40,238 nt of DNA, taken from contig JAQGIK010000033.1 in assembly GCA_028291265.1 (NCBI GenBank), positions 1 to 40,238 on the forward strand, in the 5' to 3' direction. Both the position numbers and the translations under genes were made by a program. Each line of letters starts with the position of its first letter. The first letter of the stretch is position 1. This stretch comes from Caulobacter sp. (GTDB lineage: Bacteria > Pseudomonadota > Alphaproteobacteria > Caulobacterales > Caulobacteraceae). This document shows positions 1-8,370 of this stretch, piece by piece. The notes beneath the pieces are model-generated. The model was not told the DNA's origin, did no database searches, and was given only the letters and a program-made list of their open reading frames with translations.

Positions 1-2
1 CC

Positions 3-134
3 GCCAAGCCGGCGACGGCGCACACGCCGAAGGTCGCGGCTCCGCATGCCAAGGCCGCGCCGCCGCCCGCCAAGACGCCGGCCCAGAAAGCGCCCGCGCC
101 GAAGCCGGCGACCGTTCCGGGGGGCATGCCGTGA
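3..134 (+). CDS. mreC: MreC, C-terminal tail (5' end outside window)
   Basis: Only the last 43 codons of a frame that enters from the left edge are visible. They encode a low-complexity tail rich in Ala, Pro and Lys, ending GGMP before a TGA stop. The tail itself has no diagnostic motif. The assignment rests on position: the stop overlaps the GTG start of mreD by four bases (GTGA), and mreD, mrdA and rodA follow in the order usual for alphaproteobacterial elongation operons. MreC is a periplasmic scaffold that links MreB and MreD to PBP2, and long Pro/Ala-rich C-terminal extensions are common in Caulobacter relatives. The inference is good from context, but the catalytic or structural core is not in view. 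Confidence 0.72.
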   Translation, partial: AKPATAHTPKVAAPHAKAAPPPAKTPAQKAPAPKPATVPGGMP

Positions 135-646
135 GTCTGCAGGCCGCACGGCCGCTCGACCCCTGGCGCTGGATGGGTGCGCCGGCCTTGATCTGCCTGG
201 CCGCCACCCTGCTGCTCGGCCTGCCGTTCCGGCTGCTGACCCTGCAGCTGCCCGAGCCGGTGTTTCCGATGATCTGCGTCTTCTCCTGGGCGGTGATCCG
301 GCCCTCGATCCTGTCGCCGATCGTCATCCTGCTGATCGGCCTGGTGCTCGACCTGTTGTGGGGCACGCCGTTCGGGCTGTGGGGCCTCTCCATGCTGGTC
401 GGCTATGGCCTGACCCTGGCCATGCGGGCGATGATGACCGGCCAGAGCCGGATGATGATGTGGGCCTGGTACGCGGGGGTCAGCGGCGTGGTGCTGGTCG
501 CCGGCTTCCTGTTCACGATGCTGCATTCGGGCGCGACGCCGAACCTCGTCGGCCTGCTCTGGCAACTTGTCGCCACAACCCTGCTGTACCCGTTCGCCCA
601 CCGCCTGATCGACCGCTTCGACGACGCGGATGTGAGGTTCCGGTGA
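131..646 (+). CDS. mreD: Rod shape-determining protein MreD
   Basis: The product is a 171-residue, very hydrophobic protein with about five to six membrane-spanning stretches (first near residues 17-38, then roughly 45-75, 80-100, 108-130 and 135-155). MreD is the inner-membrane partner of MreC in the elongasome that directs lateral wall synthesis. Length and hydropathy fit the family (about 160-175 residues), though MreD is poorly conserved in sequence. The GTG start lies inside the stop of mreC, and the stop overlaps the GTG start of mrdA in the same GTGA fashion, so the genes are probably translationally coupled. Identity is supported mainly by its place between mreC and PBP2. Confidence 0.85.
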   Translation: MSLQAARPLDPWRWMGAPALICLAATLLLGLPFRLLTLQLPEPVFPMICVFSWAVIRPSILSPIVILLIGLVLDLLWGTPFGLWGLSMLVGYGLTLAMRAMMTGQSRMMMWAWYAGVSGVVLVAGFLFTMLHSGATPNLVGLLWQLVATTLLYPFAHRLIDRFDDADVRFR

Positions 647-2703
647 GCGAGCCGTCCATCTTCTTCAGCGAGGTCAATCGCCGCCAGGGCGACTTCAACC
701 GGCGCGCCTTCCTGCTCGGCGGCATCACCGGCCTGGGCCTGGCGGCGCTCGGCACGCGGCTCGCCTACCTGCAGGTGGTCGAGGCCCAGCGCTACCAGAT
801 GCTGGCCAGCTCCAACCAGTTCAACTTCATCATGGTGCCGCCGCCGCGCGGGCGCATCCTCGACCGCAACGGCGTGGTGCTGGCCTCCAACCGCCCCAAC
901 TTCCGGCTGACCGTCTATCGCGACACCGACACCGACGTCGACCATGTGGTCGGCAACCTGGCCCAGCTGGTGCCCATCGATCCGGCCAAGATTCCCCGGC
1001 TGATCAAGGACATCAAGCGGGCCCCCAAGAAGGCGCCGGTGCCGGTGATGGAAGACCTGACCTGGGAGCAGTTCACCCGCATCAACGTCCGGGCGCCGGA
1101 GCTGCCGGGCGTCTCGGCCGACATGGCCGAGGTGCGGGTCTATCCCTACGGCGGCGCCTTCGCCCATGTCATCGGCTATGTCGCCAAGGTCAACGACAAG
1201 GACATCAAGAAGATCAAGGACAAGGGGCAGCAGCCGGATCAGCTGCTCTACAACCCGGGCTTCCGGATCGGCCGCCAGGGGGTGGAGAAGGCCTTCGACC
1301 TCGAACTGCGCGGCAAGGCCGGGGGCAAGAAGGTCGAGGTCGACGCCAAGGGCCGGGTGGTGGCCGAGGACCCGGGCGGCGACCTGCCGCCGGTGCCGGG
1401 CGACGAGATCAGGCTGACGTTGGACGTCGACGTGCAGCGCCGGGCGCTGGAAGTGTTCGGCGAGGAAAGTGGCGCGGCGGTCATGATGGATTGCCGCAAC
1501 GGCGACATCCTTTGCATGGTCTCGGCTCCGGCGTTCGACGCCAACGGCTTCGTGCGTGGCCTGTCAGGACCCGAGTATCGGGCGCTGGCGCAATATGAGC
1601 GCAATCCGCTGCTCGACAAGGCGCTGTCGGGCACCTATCCGGCCGGCTCGACCTTCAAGCCGACCACCGCCCTGGCTCTGCTGGCCGCGGGGGTCAATCC
1701 CAAAGAGCGGGTGGTCTGCACGGGCGGCTACCACTACGGCAACCGCATCTTCCATTGCTGGAGCCCTCGGGGCCATGGCGGGCAGGACATGCACGACGCC
1801 ATCAAGAATTCCTGCGACGTCTATTTCTACCATATGTGCAATCGGGCCGGCATCGACCTGATCCACGATACCGCCAACAAGCTGGGATTCCAGCAGATCT
1901 TCGACATCGGCATTCCCGGCCAGACGCGGGGATTGATCCCGAGCAAGGCGTGGAAGAAGGAAGCCTTCAAGAAGGCCCCCAACCCGGATGCGCGGGTCTG
2001 GCATCTGGGCGAGACCCTGTCGGTGGCGATCGGGCAGGGGGCGGTGACGGTCAACTGCCTGCAGCTTTGCGTCGCCACGGCGCGGCTCGCCAATGCTCGA
2101 AAGGCTCTGGTTCCCAGGTTGGTCAAGTCGGTCGGCGGCAAGGAGTTGCCGTCCGGAGCGGCGGTGCCCGATCTGCCGATCCCCAAGGAACACCTCGATA
2201 TCGTCCGCGCCGGCATGGCGGCGGTGGCCAACGACACCAGCGGCGGCGCCTATCGCCAGAGCCAGCTTGGCCTTGGCGATGTGCTGATGGCCGGCAAGAC
2301 CGGCAGCGCCCAGTCACGCGACTACAAGCCGGGCGAGTCGCGCAAGAACGCCGGGCTGACGTGGTCGAAGAAGGACCACAACCTCTTCATCGCCTTCGCG
2401 CCCTATGACAATCCGCGCTACGCCCTGGCCGTCATCGTTCAGCACGGTGGCATCAGCGGCGCCCTGGCCGCCGCGCCGCGGGCCCGCGAGATCATGCGCA
2501 CGGCGCTGCTGAAGGACCCGGAAATCCGCGCCCGCATCGAAAAGCCGCTGCCGCTTCCCGAACTCGATCCCAATGCCGACGTCGAGGGCGCCGCGCCGGC
2601 GCTGCCGGCTGACGGCCTGGCCACGCCGCCTGCGGGGCCGGCCCCGACGCCGACTCCCGCGCCGGAGCCCGCCGCCCCACCGCCCGGAGGGCCCGGCCGA
2701 TGA
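643..2703 (+). CDS. mrdA: Penicillin-binding protein 2 (peptidoglycan D,D-transpeptidase)
   Basis: This is a 686-residue class B PBP that cross-links peptidoglycan during elongation, working with RodA in the periplasm. A single N-terminal membrane anchor lies near residues 20-45 (FLLGGITGLGLAALG). The pedestal domain has the R-G-R-I-L-D-R-N-G motif near residue 70. The transpeptidase domain carries the catalytic S-T-F-K at Ser336, S-C-D at Ser390 and K-T-G at Lys552. After about residue 630 there is a Pro/Ala-rich tail typical of this lineage. The reading frame stays open far upstream (to base 46), but that stretch is mreD in another frame. The GTG at 643 gives the normal N-terminus and overlaps the mreD stop. 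The TGA overlaps the rodA ATG (ATGA). Confidence 0.95.
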   Translation: MSEPSIFFSEVNRRQGDFNRRAFLLGGITGLGLAALGTRLAYLQVVEAQRYQMLASSNQFNFIMVPPPRGRILDRNGVVLASNRPNFRLTVYRDTDTDVDHVVGNLAQLVPIDPAKIPRLIKDIKRAPKKAPVPVMEDLTWEQFTRINVRAPELPGVSADMAEVRVYPYGGAFAHVIGYVAKVNDKDIKKIKDKGQQPDQLLYNPGFRIGRQGVEKAFDLELRGKAGGKKVEVDAKGRVVAEDPGGDLPPVPGDEIRLTLDVDVQRRALEVFGEESGAAVMMDCRNGDILCMVSAPAFDANGFVRGLSGPEYRALAQYERNPLLDKALSGTYPAGSTFKPTTALALLAAGVNPKERVVCTGGYHYGNRIFHCWSPRGHGGQDMHDAIKNSCDVYFYHMCNRAGIDLIHDTANKLGFQQIFDIGIPGQTRGLIPSKAWKKEAFKKAPNPDARVWHLGETLSVAIGQGAVTVNCLQLCVATARLANARKALVPRLVKSVGGKELPSGAAVPDLPIPKEHLDIVRAGMAAVANDTSGGAYRQSQLGLGDVLMAGKTGSAQSRDYKPGESRKNAGLTWSKKDHNLFIAFAPYDNPRYALAVIVQHGGISGALAAAPRAREIMRTALLKDPEIRARIEKPLPLPELDPNADVEGAAPALPADGLATPPAGPAPTPTPAPEPAAPPPGGPGR

Positions 2704-3854
2704 CCATGTCCGCCCTTTCGCGGCCCGGCGAACGCGACCGGCCGTTGATGAAATTCCTGGAGATCGACTGGGTCTTCTGCCTGCTGCTGTGCCTGATCGC
2801 CGGGGCCGGGGCGCTGATCATGTACTACGTCGCAGGCGCCAACTGGCAGCCCTGGGCGGCGGCGCATCTGGTGCGCTACGGCATCTTCTTCGTGGCCATG
2901 ATCGCGCTGTCGATGATCGACCTGCGGGTCTGGTTCTTCTTCGCCTACCCGGTCTATCTGGCCGGGCTGATCCTGCTGGTCGGGGTCGAGCTGGTGGGGG
3001 ATACGGCCAAGGGCGCCCAGCGCTGGCTGGAGCTTGGTCCGGTGCGGTTCCAGCCTTCCGAGATCATGAAGATCGGCATCGTGCTGGCCCTGGCCCGCTT
3101 CTACCACGGCGTCTCGGCCGAGAGCGCCCGGTTCAGCTGGTGGCTGCTGATCCCCCTGATCATGATCGGGGCGCCGACCCTGCTGGTCGCGCACCAGCCC
3201 GACCTGGGCACCGCCATCCTGATCGGCGCGACGGGCGTCGCCATCATGGTGCTGGCCGGGCTGGACTGGAAACTCATCGCCGGCGGCGTCGTCGCCATCC
3301 TGGCCGCCCTGCCGCCGTTCATCTTCTTCGTGCTGCAGGACTACCAGCGAAAGCGGATCCTGACCTTCCTGGCGCCGGAGAAGGATCCGTCCGGCGACGG
3401 CTATCACATCCTGCAGTCGAAGATCGCGCTGGGCTCCGGCGGCTTCCTCGGCAAGGGCCTGGGCCTGGGCAGCCAGAGCCAGCTCGACTACCTGCCCGAA
3501 AAACACACTGACTTCATCTTCGCGGCCCTGTCCGAACAACTCGGCTTCCTCGGCAGCGCCGCGGTGCTGCTGCTCTACGCCGGGGTGATCTTCATGGCCC
3601 TGCGCATCGCCTCGACCAGCCACAGCCATTTCGGCCGCCTGGGCGCGGCCGGGGTGACGGCGACCTTCGCCCTCTATGTGCTGATCAACGGGGCCATGGT
3701 CATGGGCATGGCGCCGGTCGTCGGCGTGCCGATGCCGCTGCTCAGCTATGGCGGCACGGTGATGATGACGGTGATGATCGGCTTTGGCCTGGTGCTGGCG
3801 ACCCGCGTGCACCGCTATAGCGAAGTGACCAGCGGTCGCGGCAGCCTGCTCTAG
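2700..3854 (+). CDS. rodA: RodA, SEDS-family peptidoglycan glycosyltransferase
   Basis: The product is a 384-residue polytopic membrane protein with about ten helices. SEDS proteins polymerise lipid II into glycan strands, and RodA pairs with PBP2 (encoded just upstream with a 4-base ATGA overlap). Family signatures include G-A-Q-R-W-L near residue 104, Q-P-S-E-I-M-K near 118, H-Q-P-D-L-G-T-A near 165 and L-P-E-K-H-T-D-F-I-F, whose Asp271 corresponds to the conserved catalytic-site aspartate of SEDS enzymes. The C-terminal P-L-L-S-Y-G-G motif is also present. Length is normal (370-415 residues). The TAG stop shares the palindrome CTAG with the stop of the convergent reverse-strand gene, leaving no room for a terminator between them. 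Confidence 0.95.
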   Translation: MTMSALSRPGERDRPLMKFLEIDWVFCLLLCLIAGAGALIMYYVAGANWQPWAAAHLVRYGIFFVAMIALSMIDLRVWFFFAYPVYLAGLILLVGVELVGDTAKGAQRWLELGPVRFQPSEIMKIGIVLALARFYHGVSAESARFSWWLLIPLIMIGAPTLLVAHQPDLGTAILIGATGVAIMVLAGLDWKLIAGGVVAILAALPPFIFFVLQDYQRKRILTFLAPEKDPSGDGYHILQSKIALGSGGFLGKGLGLGSQSQLDYLPEKHTDFIFAALSEQLGFLGSAAVLLLYAGVIFMALRIASTSHSHFGRLGAAGVTATFALYVLINGAMVMGMAPVVGVPMPLLSYGGTVMMTVMIGFGLVLATRVHRYSEVTSGRGSLL

Positions 3855-5074
3855 GCGGCCGACCGGGCGGCGGTCAGGGTGACGCCCCGCACGGCCGCAT
3901 GGGTCATGCCCGCGACCTCAGCCACGGCGAAATAGTCGTCCGACGGCAGGCCCTGCACGGCCACGGCCGGGGCCAGGCCGCGCGCCTGGCGGCCGAAGTC
4001 GAGCAGGCTGGCGGCCAGCTTGGAGGCGTCGCTGGTCAGTTCGGCGGCATCCATGGTCACTCCGGCCAGCCGGGCGCCGCGCAGGGGCTCCAGGGCGTCC
4101 CTCGACAGGCCGCCGCGCACGAAGACGCCGCGGGTCAGGGTGCGCAGCAATCCGACCACTTCGATCAGCCGCCCGGGCGGGGTGCCTCGGTCGACGTCGT
4201 TGAGCTCGACCAGCAGGCCGGTGCGGGCCAGGTCCGGCGCCTGGCCGGCGGCGGCGATCAGCATGCCGCGACCCTTGCGGGCCATCATGGTGCGGAAGGA
4301 GGCGGGCAGGATCAGCGGCGTGCGGGCCCGGTCCTGGCCGGCCGGCAGGAACAGTTCGCCGTAGGTCATGGTCGCCTGGTCGATCTGCTCCAGCTCGTCG
4401 TCGCTGAGCTTGACCAGCTGGCGGGCGGCGAACACCCGGCCGCTGGCCTCGTCGGTGACGGTCGGCTCGACGCGCAGGGCGGCGGTGAGCTGGTGGCGCA
4501 GGCTGACCAGATGCTCGAGGGCGAAGTCGACGCGCAGGCGGGCGCCGCTGGCGGTGACGAAGCTGACCGGGTTGCGGCGCGCCTCCTCGCGCGGATCGAT
4601 GCCGAGGCGATGCGGTGAGTCCGGGGCGTCCTCGGTGCGGCGGGCCACGGCGATGATGCGCGGGTCGAGTTCGACACAGCGCAGCTCGTCGGCGGTGACG
4701 TCGATGACCGTCCGGATCTTCAGCTGAGAGGGTTTGGCCTCGCCCAGGAAGTGGGTCAGCACCTCCTCCAGGATACGCAGGGCGACGGCCTGGGCGGCCG
4801 CGCCGTGCTCGCTGGTCATGGCGATCAGGAAGTCGACCTCGCCGATGCGCTGGAAGATGTCGCCGGGCTGCAGATGCTCGCCCATGCGGCGCTGGACATA
4901 GGCCCAGACGGCGGCGCGGTTACGCTCCCAGCGCTCGCCGACCTTGTCGCGCACGGCCTCGATGCTGATGACGGTGATCGCCCCGCGCGCGGCAAGGTCC
5001 GCGCCGGCCACCCGTTCGAGAACGGCGGCAACATCGGTTGCGGCGATGCGGTCGAGGGGCTTTGGCGTCGTCAC
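3851..5074 (-). CDS. Putative degenerate GGDEF/EAL-type protein
   Basis: The product is a 407-residue soluble protein, apparently without signal peptide or membrane segments. Around residues 31-125 the pattern of strands and helices, with R-I-G-E-V-D-F-L-I-A-M at 76-86, lines up with the R-x-G-G-D-E-F core of diguanylate cyclases. The active-site loop reads GEVDF (78-82), so cyclase activity is unlikely. The C-terminal half (about 235-400) alternates hydrophobic strands and helices (LLVELNDVD, VFVRGGLS, LAGVTMDAAEL, PAVAVQGL) in a way reminiscent of a catalytically dead EAL barrel. The fold assignments are my inference. The open frame runs about 138 codons further upstream, but that part is antisense to the next gene, so the GTG at 5074 is preferred. 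No strong ribosome site is seen. It converges on rodA. Confidence 0.6.
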   Translation of the reverse strand: MTTPKPLDRIAATDVAAVLERVAGADLAARGAITVISIEAVRDKVGERWERNRAAVWAYVQRRMGEHLQPGDIFQRIGEVDFLIAMTSEHGAAAQAVALRILEEVLTHFLGEAKPSQLKIRTVIDVTADELRCVELDPRIIAVARRTEDAPDSPHRLGIDPREEARRNPVSFVTASGARLRVDFALEHLVSLRHQLTAALRVEPTVTDEASGRVFAARQLVKLSDDELEQIDQATMTYGELFLPAGQDRARTPLILPASFRTMMARKGRGMLIAAAGQAPDLARTGLLVELNDVDRGTPPGRLIEVVGLLRTLTRGVFVRGGLSRDALEPLRGARLAGVTMDAAELTSDASKLAASLLDFGRQARGLAPAVAVQGLPSDDYFAVAEVAGMTHAAVRGVTLTAARSAA

Positions 5075-5170
5075 TGGGCGGCAAGGTGACGCAGGTGCGC
5101 TTAACGGCCGGTGTATGTGCCCAGTCTGAGGGGCGATATCGCTGTGGACGGTTGCGGGTATAACGGCCCC

Positions 5171-6958
5171 ATGAGTCCCGATGAGGCGAAACGTCTCCAA
5201 CAGGCCGAGCAACTTCTGCGCGGCGGCCGCCCCGTTGAGGCGCGGTCGATGCTGGCGGCGCTCGGCATGGAGACGCCGACCGCGCCGGCCGTCTGGTGGG
5301 CGCTGGCGTCGGCCTGCCGCATGGCCGGCGACGCGGTCGGGGCCGAGCGGGCCCTGCGCCACCTGGTGCGCATCGACGCCGGCAGGCCGCAAGGCTGGGT
5401 GGCGCTGGGAGAGGTGATGGCCGACGCCGGCCGGGCCGACGAGGCCGAAGAGGCCTGGCGCGGGGCGTTGAGGGTCGATCCTCGCCATCCCGTTGCGGCG
5501 GCCCTGGCTGACAAACTGGCCGGTGAGGGCAGGGGGGAAGAGGCGCTGATCCTGCTCGCGCCGGCGATGGCGGAGAGCCCGCCGGCCGGCGCCCTGGCGG
5601 CGCGGGCGCGGGTCTATCGGGCGCTGGGACGGCTGGAGGAAACGGCCGACGACCTGCGCGCAGCGGCGGCCCTGGCCCCGGACGAGGCCCAGCTGCAGTT
5701 CGAACTGGCGGTGGCGCTGGCGCGGCTGAACCGGGGAGCGGAGACCGTCACGGCCGGCCGCAGGGCCGTGGCGCTGGGCGTCCGCTCACCGGACCTGATG
5801 CAGGTGATCGGCCACGGCGAGCGGTTGAGCGGCGATCTCGACGCCGCCGAGGCGACCTTCCGCGACGGCCTGCGCCAGTGGCCCGAGGATGAAGGCCTGC
5901 ACCGCGAACTGGCCGCCCTGCGCTGGAGCCTGACTGGCGACGCCGCCGAGGCGACGAAGGAGATCGACACGGCGCTGGCCTGGCGACCCGGCGAGCCGGG
6001 CCTGCTGGTGCTCAAGGCGCGGGTGCTGGAATACGCCGGGGACCTGGACGCCGCCCGCGCCACGCTGGCCGAGGCGGCCCTGGATTTCGGCGCCCCGCCG
6101 CTGGTGCTGAGCGCCGCCGCGCGGCTGGCCATCGCCGTCGATCCGGACTTCGCCGCCGGCCTGGCCCAGCGCGCGCTGGCCCGGCAACCGGACGATCCGT
6201 TCGCCCTGGCCGCCCTGGCCGAGGCGATGCTGGCGACCGGCGACACCTTCGCCGCCAGGGAGGCCGTCGACCGCCTGCTGACGCTCGCTCCTGGTGACGA
6301 GCACGGCCAGTCGATCCGCCAGCTGGTCTGGCGGCTGAACGGCGATCCCCGCTACGCCCAGGCCTGCGACTACGAGACCATGGTCTCCACAGAGGTCATC
6401 GCCACGCCGCCCGGCTGGGACAGTCTCGAGGCCTATCTCGCCGACCTCGCCGTCGCCCTGCGGTTGCTGCACGGTGGCAAGGCCCATCCGGTCGGCCAGT
6501 CGCTGCGCGGCGGCACCCAGACCGACAAGAGCCTGGCCGAGAGCGACGATCCGGCCATCCGCGCCTTCTTCCAGGCCATCGAGGCCCCGGTCGCCGCCCA
6601 TGTCGCCCGGCTCGACGCTTTGGCGGGCAAGGCCGGCCCGACGCCGCACAGGGTCGTCCGCTCCTGGTCGGTGCGGCTGGCGTCCGGCGGAGCCCATGTC
6701 GACCACCTGCACAAGGCCTGGATCTCGTCGGCCTTCTACGTCGCCCTGCCGCCCGATGTGGAGGCGGGTGGCAGGGCCGGCTGGCTGCGACTGGGCAAGC
6801 CGGGGCTGGTCACCGCGCCGCCGCTGGAGGCCGAACGCTGGATCCAGCCCAGGCCCGGCATGCTGGCCCTGTTCCCCAGTTCGATGTGGCATGGCACCGA
6901 GCCCTTCGAGGACGGCGCCGAGCGGCTGACCATCGCCTTCGACGTCGATCCGGCGTGA
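5171..6958 (+). CDS. TPR protein with C-terminal 2OG-Fe(II) oxygenase-like domain (copy 1)
   Basis: The product is a 595-residue soluble protein. Residues 1 to about 410 are Ala/Leu-rich helical repeats of TPR type (for example A-x-x-x-L-x-x-G-D with about 34-residue spacing). The C-terminal 180 residues match the double-stranded beta-helix oxygenase pattern of the 2OG-FeII_Oxy_5 group. They contain H-V-D-H-L-H (His512 and His514), W-I-S-S-A-F-Y-V-x-L-P, M-W-H-G-T (His574) and a late Arg in R-L-T-I-A-F-D. The likely role is hydroxylation of an unknown substrate presented by the TPRs. The function is not known. ATG 5171 is preferred over an upstream in-frame start because the paralog at 8367 begins with the same MSPD. 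The 5' end is divergent from the GGDEF-like gene. A close paralog lies 1.4 kb downstream. Confidence 0.8.
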   Translation: MSPDEAKRLQQAEQLLRGGRPVEARSMLAALGMETPTAPAVWWALASACRMAGDAVGAERALRHLVRIDAGRPQGWVALGEVMADAGRADEAEEAWRGALRVDPRHPVAAALADKLAGEGRGEEALILLAPAMAESPPAGALAARARVYRALGRLEETADDLRAAAALAPDEAQLQFELAVALARLNRGAETVTAGRRAVALGVRSPDLMQVIGHGERLSGDLDAAEATFRDGLRQWPEDEGLHRELAALRWSLTGDAAEATKEIDTALAWRPGEPGLLVLKARVLEYAGDLDAARATLAEAALDFGAPPLVLSAAARLAIAVDPDFAAGLAQRALARQPDDPFALAALAEAMLATGDTFAAREAVDRLLTLAPGDEHGQSIRQLVWRLNGDPRYAQACDYETMVSTEVIATPPGWDSLEAYLADLAVALRLLHGGKAHPVGQSLRGGTQTDKSLAESDDPAIRAFFQAIEAPVAAHVARLDALAGKAGPTPHRVVRSWSVRLASGGAHVDHLHKAWISSAFYVALPPDVEAGGRAGWLRLGKPGLVTAPPLEAERWIQPRPGMLALFPSSMWHGTEPFEDGAERLTIAFDVDPA

Positions 6959-7009
6959 GTGGGCCTGCTGAGGGGGTGCGGAACCGCCGGGTTTCGCTAT
7001 AAGGCGCGG

Positions 7010-7387
7010 ATGGACAAGCTGTTTCTGGTGGCCGCCGGCGGGGCGGCGGGCGCGGTGGCCCGCTATCTGACCGGGACGCTGACCCTGCGCTGGGGCGGCT
7101 GGCCCTGGGCCACGCTGACGGTCAACGTCCTGGGCGGCCTGCTGATGGGCATGCTGATCGGGACCCTGGCCCTGCGCGGCGGGGCCGAGCAGGAGCGTCT
7201 GCGTTTGCTGTTGGGTGTTGGCTTCCTGGGTGGCTTCACCACCTTTTCCGCCTTCTCCCTGGAGGTGGTGGGTATGATCGAGCGGCGCGACATCGCGTCG
7301 GCAGCCGGTTACAGCCTGGTTTCGGTGATCGCTTCGGTCGCCGCCGTATTCGCGGGGCTCATGCTGGCCCGGAGGGTTTTCGCGTGA
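7010..7387 (+). CDS. crcB: Fluoride-specific ion channel CrcB (Fluc)
   Basis: The product is a 125-residue membrane protein with four helices. It starts with the typical glycine-rich G-G-A-x-G-A-x-x-R-Y first helix (residues 9-18), then a W-P-x-x-T-L-x-V-N segment and the signature G-F-L-G-G-F-T-T-F-S-A-F-S-L-E that lines the fluoride pore. Fluc proteins assemble as antiparallel dimers and export fluoride. Length fits the family (about 125 residues). The frame is open back to 6959, but ATG 7010 gives the family N-terminus MDKLFLVAAGG. The stop overlaps the GTG of the downstream pseudouridine synthase (GTGA), so the two are co-translated. I saw no fluoride-riboswitch-like structure in the 51 bases upstream. 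Confidence 0.92.
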   Translation: MDKLFLVAAGGAAGAVARYLTGTLTLRWGGWPWATLTVNVLGGLLMGMLIGTLALRGGAEQERLRLLLGVGFLGGFTTFSAFSLEVVGMIERRDIASAAGYSLVSVIASVAAVFAGLMLARRVFA

Positions 7388-8370
7388 GAGAGGTCAAGTC
7401 GCTCGTGGTCGCCGACGGCGAGGACGGCAGCCGCCTGGATCGCTGGCTGCGCCGCCGCTGGCCGCATCTGGGCCAGATCCAGATCCAGAAGCTGGCCCGC
7501 ACCGGCCAGATTCGTGTCGACGGCGGCCGGGCCAAGCCCGACACCCGCCTGGCCGCCGGCCAGATCGTCCGGGTGCCGCCGCTGCCCGACGCCCCGCCGG
7601 CCGACGAGAAGAAGCGGATCAACGACCGCGACGCCGCCTACGTCCGCTCGCTGGTGCTCTATGAGGACGACGAGGTCATCGCCCTCAACAAGCCGGCCGG
7701 CCTGGCCGTGCAGGGCGGCACCAAGACGCCGCACCATATCGACCGGCTGCTGTCGGCCTGGGGCGAGGGGCTGGAGCGGCCGCGTCTGGTCCACCGCCTC
7801 GATCGCGACACCTCCGGCGTCCTGATGCTCGGCAAGAGCCCCGGCGCGGCGGCCAAGCTGTCGGGCGCCTTCGCCCGCCGCAAGGCCAGGAAGACCTACT
7901 GGGCCATCGTCTCGGGCAATCCCAAGCCCTCCGAGGGCGTCATCGAACTGCCGCTGATGAAGACCGGCGTCGGCGACCGCGAACTGGTGGTCGCCGCCGA
8001 CCCCAAGGACCCGCGCGGCGATCCGGCCGAGACGGAATACGTCACCCTGTCGCGCGCCGCCCACCGGGCCGCCTGGATGGCCCTGCGGCCCCACACCGGC
8101 CGCACCCACCAGTTGCGCGCCCATATGCAGGCCATCGGCCACCCGATCCTGGGCGATCCGAAATATTCGAACGAGAAGAGCGCCGAACTGAGCGGCGGCA
8201 TCAAGCTGCAGCTGCACGCCCGCCGCCTGGTCGTCCCGCACCCCAGCGGCGGCCTCATCGACGTGACCGCCCCGATCAGCCCCGAGCTGCGGGCCGGTTT
8301 CGAGCGGTTCGGCTTCCATGAGTCCGAAATGGACGAAGATCCCTTTGTGACCCGGAGATCCAAGCGTTGA
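7384..8370 (+). CDS. rluC: RluC/RluD-type 23S rRNA pseudouridine synthase
   Basis: This 328-residue protein has an N-terminal S4 RNA-binding domain (about residues 12-65, S-R-L-D-R-W-L ... K-L-A-R-T-G-Q-I-R-V-D-G) followed by a pseudouridine synthase domain. The catalytic motif H-R-L-D-R-D-T-S-G places the nucleophilic Asp at 140. P-H-T-G-R-T-H-Q-L-R-x-H near residue 240 and G-H-P-I-L-G-D are further family marks. It converts uridines in 23S rRNA to pseudouridine. The spacing and the H-H-I-D-R-L-L segment suggest the RluC branch (955/2504/2580), but RluD-like specificity is not excluded. GTG start overlaps crcB. The stop overlaps the TTG start of the next gene (TTGA), giving a tightly packed run of genes. 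Confidence 0.9.
   Translation: MREVKSLVVADGEDGSRLDRWLRRRWPHLGQIQIQKLARTGQIRVDGGRAKPDTRLAAGQIVRVPPLPDAPPADEKKRINDRDAAYVRSLVLYEDDEVIALNKPAGLAVQGGTKTPHHIDRLLSAWGEGLERPRLVHRLDRDTSGVLMLGKSPGAAAKLSGAFARRKARKTYWAIVSGNPKPSEGVIELPLMKTGVGDRELVVAADPKDPRGDPAETEYVTLSRAAHRAAWMALRPHTGRTHQLRAHMQAIGHPILGDPKYSNEKSAELSGGIKLQLHARRLVVPHPSGGLIDVTAPISPELRAGFERFGFHESEMDEDPFVTRRSKR

Noticed and set aside
46..642. Open frame running into mrdA from upstream, which would give an 885-residue PBP2
   Set aside because: This part is antisense or out-of-frame to mreC/mreD, is Arg-rich as expected for a high-GC shadow frame, and the GTG at 643 gives the normal PBP2 N-terminus.
5075..5488. N-terminal extension of the reverse-strand GGDEF/EAL-like gene
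   Set aside because: It lies antisense to the TPR gene starting at 5171 and has the composition of a shadow frame, while the region from 5074 downward has normal domain-like sequence.
6959..7009. Fluoride riboswitch before crcB
   Set aside because: The gap is only 51 bases and I find no fluoride-aptamer core; crcB is embedded in an overlapping gene run.
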